From assembly GCF_963970025.1 (NCBI RefSeq), contig NZ_OZ018776.1, positions 620,001-684,000 on the forward strand: a stretch of 64,000 nt of DNA, given 5' to 3'. Positions 61,014 through 64,000 of the stretch are shown here, in pieces (the stretch's first letter is position 1; every line of letters begins with the position of its first letter). The notes below the pieces were generated by a model. It was not told the DNA's origin and did not search any database. It saw only the letters and a program-made list of their open reading frames with translations. Source of the stretch: Rickettsia helvetica. GTDB taxonomy: Bacteria > Pseudomonadota > Alphaproteobacteria > Rickettsiales > Rickettsiaceae. The position numbers and the translations under genes were made by a program.

Positions 61014-61650
61014 TTACCCTTCTAAATATCTTATATACACCTCAGGGTTAATTTTCCCCTCACCGCTAGCACTTTTTAATAAATCGGCTGAATTTTTTAA
61101 CGAACCGAGATTTCTCTTTTAAGTACTGAAAAAACTTCGCTGATCTCACTACTTTTTCTGCTTGGATCAAATATATCTATTAATGAGTCGTATAATCCGC
61201 AATTAAAAACATCTGCTCGTACTTTACCAACTTCTTCGTATAATCTAAAATTTTTTGTAAGTGTGGTTTGAATAAATTATAGTCGTTATTTTTTCTTGCT
61301 TCTCGCCAAACAAATTCGGCTTTAGTAGTAGTGGCTACCAATTTCTTTTGTAGCTGCTCGTCAATACAATTTGTATCTGTTATTTTTCTCTCAATCTTTC
61401 TAATATTAGCATTTTGCCATTCATTAAGGTTCTTTGATTCTTCTTTTGCCTTGCTAAGTAACTCTTTTAGCATAGGAGATTTGAGCATAGAATGAACAAG
61501 CGACGTTAAAGTTACTATTTCGTTGCTGCGACTTTCTCCTGAACCTATAGGCATATTTACAGCAACATCCCAGTATAATATGCTCAAAATATTATTAAAA
61601 TGAGAGATGGCCAGAGACTCGTTTTCTAATTTTGTATAGTTGTTGTTCAT
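61014..61650 (-). pseudogene. M32 carboxypeptidase, truncated and frameshifted
   Basis: N-terminal MNNNYTKLENESLAISHFNN, LYWDVAVNMPIGSGESRSNE and IRKIERKITDTNCIDEQLQK match the M32 (Taq-like) carboxypeptidase start. After KPHLQKILDYTKKLVKYE the frame is lost; the continuation VRADVFNCGLYDSLIDIFDP SRKSSE and LKREIS is one frame away, then a stop and a short NSADLLKSASGEGKINPEVY end (last stop 61014). The zinc-binding HExxH half of this roughly 500-residue protein is missing. Confidence 0.75.
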
Positions 61651-63330
61651 AATTTTTCCCTATTGTCATCCCGTGGCTTGTCCACGGGATGACAGTGCAA
61701 TAACTCTTTTGCTGCTTTTAAACTAGCCTTGGTGATTGTTTTACCTGAAATCATGCGGGCGAGTTCCTCTTGTCTTTCATCTAAATTTAAGGCTTTTACC
61801 GTTATTTTTGTTTCTTTTTCTAGCTGCGTTTTCTCAATTTTTATATGCAAATCCGCTTTACCTGCTACTTGGCGGCTGGTGAGTAATAACTATTATCTGC
61901 GTAACTGAGCTAAGCTTTTTTAATCGCTCACCTACTTTATCTGCAACCTCTCCGCCAATCCCGACATCTATTTCATCAAATATAATAGACGGTTTTACCA
62001 TTTTATCAAACAAAGAAGTTTTTAAAGCTAACATGAACCTTGATAATTCACCGCTGGAAGCGATTTTATTAATTGCTTCCGCTGCCGTTCCCGGGTTAGT
62101 AGAAGCTTTAAACACAATATCGTCATTGCTGCCGGCGGTCGGTTCTTTTTTAGCAGTTATCTCAATCCCAAAAATTGCTTTCGCCATTTTAAGCTGTTTT
62201 AGCTCCTGATGCAACGATTCTTCTAAGTGTTTTGCAGCAATAAGACGCTTTGCGGATAAATAGCTCGCTAGTTCATAATATTTTTTCTGTAATAGTACTT
62301 CTTGAGCTTTTAACTCATTGCTATTTGCTATTTTGTTTTTTAATATACCGCGCTGCTCTAAAGATTTATCTAAAAATACACCTAATTCATCAGCGGGAAC
62401 ATTATATCTACGGCTAATAGCTTTTATTAAAAATAATCTTTCTTCTGTTTCTTCAAGATTATATTCCTCATAATTAAAACTATCTAACAGATTTGATAAT
62501 TCTTGGCGTGCTTCTTCTAGATTATTATAGGCCTCCTCTAAACTTGTAACGATAGCTTCAAAACGCTCATTGTCGCCTTGCCTTGCTAATAATTTCTCTG
62601 CTCTATTAATCGATGTATTTATTTCGGGGTTATTAATTTGTTCTAGAATATCTTTTATTAGCTGTAAATCCTTATCTTTATTTTGCAAATCTTTTCTGAT
62701 ATTTGCTAATTTTTCTTCTTCACCTATTTGAATGTTCAGCTTAGTTAATTCTTCCGTTGTAAAGCTCAAATAATCAATTTCCTGCTCTATAGAATTGTGT
62801 TTAAGTGTTATTTCGGCAATTTCTTTTCTAGTATCTTGCCAAGTCTGATAACATTTAGAAAGTTCGGCTCGAAAGTCCAAAAGATTTCCGTAACTGTCTA
62901 AAATATCACGCTGCGTATTTGCTTCTAGAAGAGAAATATTATTATTTTGTCCATGAAGCTCAAATAAATAAGTAGCTAATTGCTGCATAAGAGCTTTAGT
63001 AACCACTTGATTATTAATGAAAAATTTTTTTCGTCCTTCGGCTTTTTGCAGACACTTTACAAGCAATAACTCTTCAGGCTCAATAAAATTTTGGATCAGA
63101 AAATTTTTTATTTCTTCATTTAAAGAGAATATTATATTAACAACAGCGTAATCTTTTCCACGCTTTATTATATTATTTGAAGTTTTATAACCTAGGCAAA
63201 ACAAAATCGCATCAAGTAAAATAGATTTACCGGCTCCTGTTTCACCAGTAATAACGCATAAACCTTTATTAAACTCAATTTCCAGCTCATCTATCAGAAT
63301 GAAGTTTTTAACTGAGAAACTGCAGAACAT
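61647..63330 (-). pseudogene. recN: DNA repair protein RecN, frameshifted near the 3' end
   Basis: SMC-like repair ATPase. Walker A GETGAGKSILLDAI, Q-loop FFINNQVV-type region, coiled coils in the middle, signature SSGELSRFMLALKTSLF, Walker B PSIIFDEIDVGIGG and the switch VITHQP are intact in the main frame (61858-63330, 490 aa). After THQP, one extra C gives PSSR and a stop; without it the reading is QVAGKADLHIKIEKTQLEKE and continues to 61647. The last residues (HCHPVDKPRDDNREKL) are from a repeat. The truncated protein has all ATPase motifs but loses the last strands of the head. Confidence 0.88.
61665..61693. repeat. 29-base palindrome at the recN / M32 boundary
   Basis: GTCATCCCGTGGCTTGTCCA ends CGGGATGAC. 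It encodes the C-terminus of the recN frame and precedes the M32 start codon. Confidence 0.75.
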
Positions 63331-63343
63331 ATGCTGCTTAATT

Positions 63344-64000
63344 TTAGTGGTTCTGAACTAGCCTATACGCATAACTATACCATTGACTATCAGGATAGTT
63401 ATAACCTAGTACCGAGGCATATTTTTTTGCTTCATCCGGCAGCCCAAGCATCATATAGCTTTCGGCTAAACGGTAAAGAGCTTCTACCGAGTGAGAAGTA
63501 GTTTGATAATTATCAATTACTTCTTCAAATCTGTTAATTGCTGCCATTGGGTTCTTTTTCTTTAAGTAAAACCGACCTACTATCATCTCTTTACCTGCTA
63601 AATGATCGTTTACTAGGTCGATTTTTAAAGATGAATCAATAGCATATTTAGTATTTGGGAATTTTGCTATTACGTCTTCAAAACTATCTTTAGCTAGGAA
63701 AGTTCTAGATTGATCATGATTTACGTCTGAAATTAACATATAATATGATAATGCTTTAAGGTAATATGCATAAGCAATGTCAACATTTGCAGGGTGCAAA
63801 TTAATGAACATATCAAGCACATCAACCGCTTCTTCATATTGAGCGGCGAGGAATAAAGAATAAGCCTGCATCAATTCGGCTTGCGGCGTCATTTCATTAC
63901 CTGGATGTTGGTAAAATACTCTTCCGAATTCTTCCGCAGCTTTCTTATATTTTTTCTTTTCCAATAAGGTAATACCTTCATTATAAAGGGTAGGGATAGG
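63344..64000 (-). CDS. bamD: Outer membrane assembly lipoprotein BamD, 5' end outside the window
   Basis: About 218 codons from the window edge, starting inside the protein with PIPTLYNEGITLLEKKKYKK. The TPR repeats (YKKAAEEFGRVFYQHPGNEM, AYSLFLAAQYEEAVDVLDMF and VEALYRLAESYMMLGLPDEA) are typical of BamD, the essential lipoprotein partner of BamA. The end is SQWYSYAYRLVQNH. The signal peptide and lipobox lie beyond 64000. It precedes recN by 13 bases, the bamD-recN order of alphaproteobacteria. Confidence 0.93.
   Translation of the reverse strand, partial: PIPTLYNEGITLLEKKKYKKAAEEFGRVFYQHPGNEMTPQAELMQAYSLFLAAQYEEAVDVLDMFINLHPANVDIAYAYYLKALSYYMLISDVNHDQSRTFLAKDSFEDVIAKFPNTKYAIDSSLKIDLVNDHLAGKEMIVGRFYLKKKNPMAAINRFEEVIDNYQTTSHSVEALYRLAESYMMLGLPDEAKKYASVLGYNYPDSQWYSYAYRLVQNH

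Overview
The window is about 64 kb of a Rickettsia chromosome. The evidence is very AT-rich DNA, single-copy alphaproteobacterial housekeeping genes with clear Rickettsia-like content (mipZ, a DUF2312/GapR-like protein, an ELM1-like protein, an SDHAF4-like protein, gatCAB, sucAB), many small palindromic repeats including copies of the rickettsial palindromic element RPE-1 inside coding frames, and a large load of frameshifted accessory genes. The species cannot be fixed from the sequence alone; two IS families and the repeat density point away from the most reduced typhus-group genomes.

Layout. 0-9.5 kb: an ELM1-family gene, a broken MntA/HepT-like pair, then a long minus-strand housekeeping block (secF, nuoF, lepB, rnc, era, ruvC, trmJ), a plus-strand DUF2312 gene, and trmD-rplS. 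9.5-12.6 kb is decayed: a broken small gene, the last codons of acetate kinase, a frameshifted IS110-type element and a broken unknown gene carrying an RPE-1. 12.7-28.6 kb: pepA, mipZ, an unknown gene, aspS, a BI-1 family membrane protein, dapB, a flavin reductase, an amino-acid-binding lipoprotein, gatB-gatA-gatC, an unknown gene, a broken PD-(D/E)XK nuclease, frr, pyrH, a short MnhE-like protein and an MFS exporter. 28.6-31.2 kb is accessory: a small conserved ORF, a decayed ORF, two related ORFs that look like tandem immunity genes, a toxin-tip-like fragment, and tRNA-Thr. 31.4-36.5 kb: bamA, rseP, nusB, rlmE. 36.6-39.1 kb: two paralogous class-3-lipase-like genes. 39.3-40.8 kb: a RatA/COQ10-like gene, a 44-residue SDHAF4-like gene and rsmE. 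41-45.2 kb: a dead RND pump gene split by an intact IS481-type element. 45.7-51.2 kb: HU, holB, ffh, an SnoaL-like protein, a second broken PD-(D/E)XK nuclease and hemW. 51.2-54.2 kb: an ankyrin pseudogene and a broken 2-oxoglutarate oxygenase plus CmcI-like methyltransferase, flanked by related repeats in opposite orientation. 54.2-64 kb: a dicarboxylate/amino-acid symporter, cutA, queD, sucB, sucA, an M32 peptidase remnant, a frameshifted recN and the 3' part of bamD.

How it works together. The intact genes serve translation (aspS, gatCAB, rplS, frr, trmD, trmJ, rsmE, rlmE, tRNA-Thr), envelope assembly and protein export (lepB, secF, ffh, bamA, bamD, rseP), the TCA cycle and respiration (sucAB, nuoF, SDHAF4-like) and DNA maintenance (ruvC, holB, HU). 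The accessory genes are nearly all broken: a toxin-antitoxin pair, toxin and immunity relics, an RND pump and a specialised-metabolism-like pair. The palindromic repeats sit in intergenic gaps but also add codons inside, before or after several genes.
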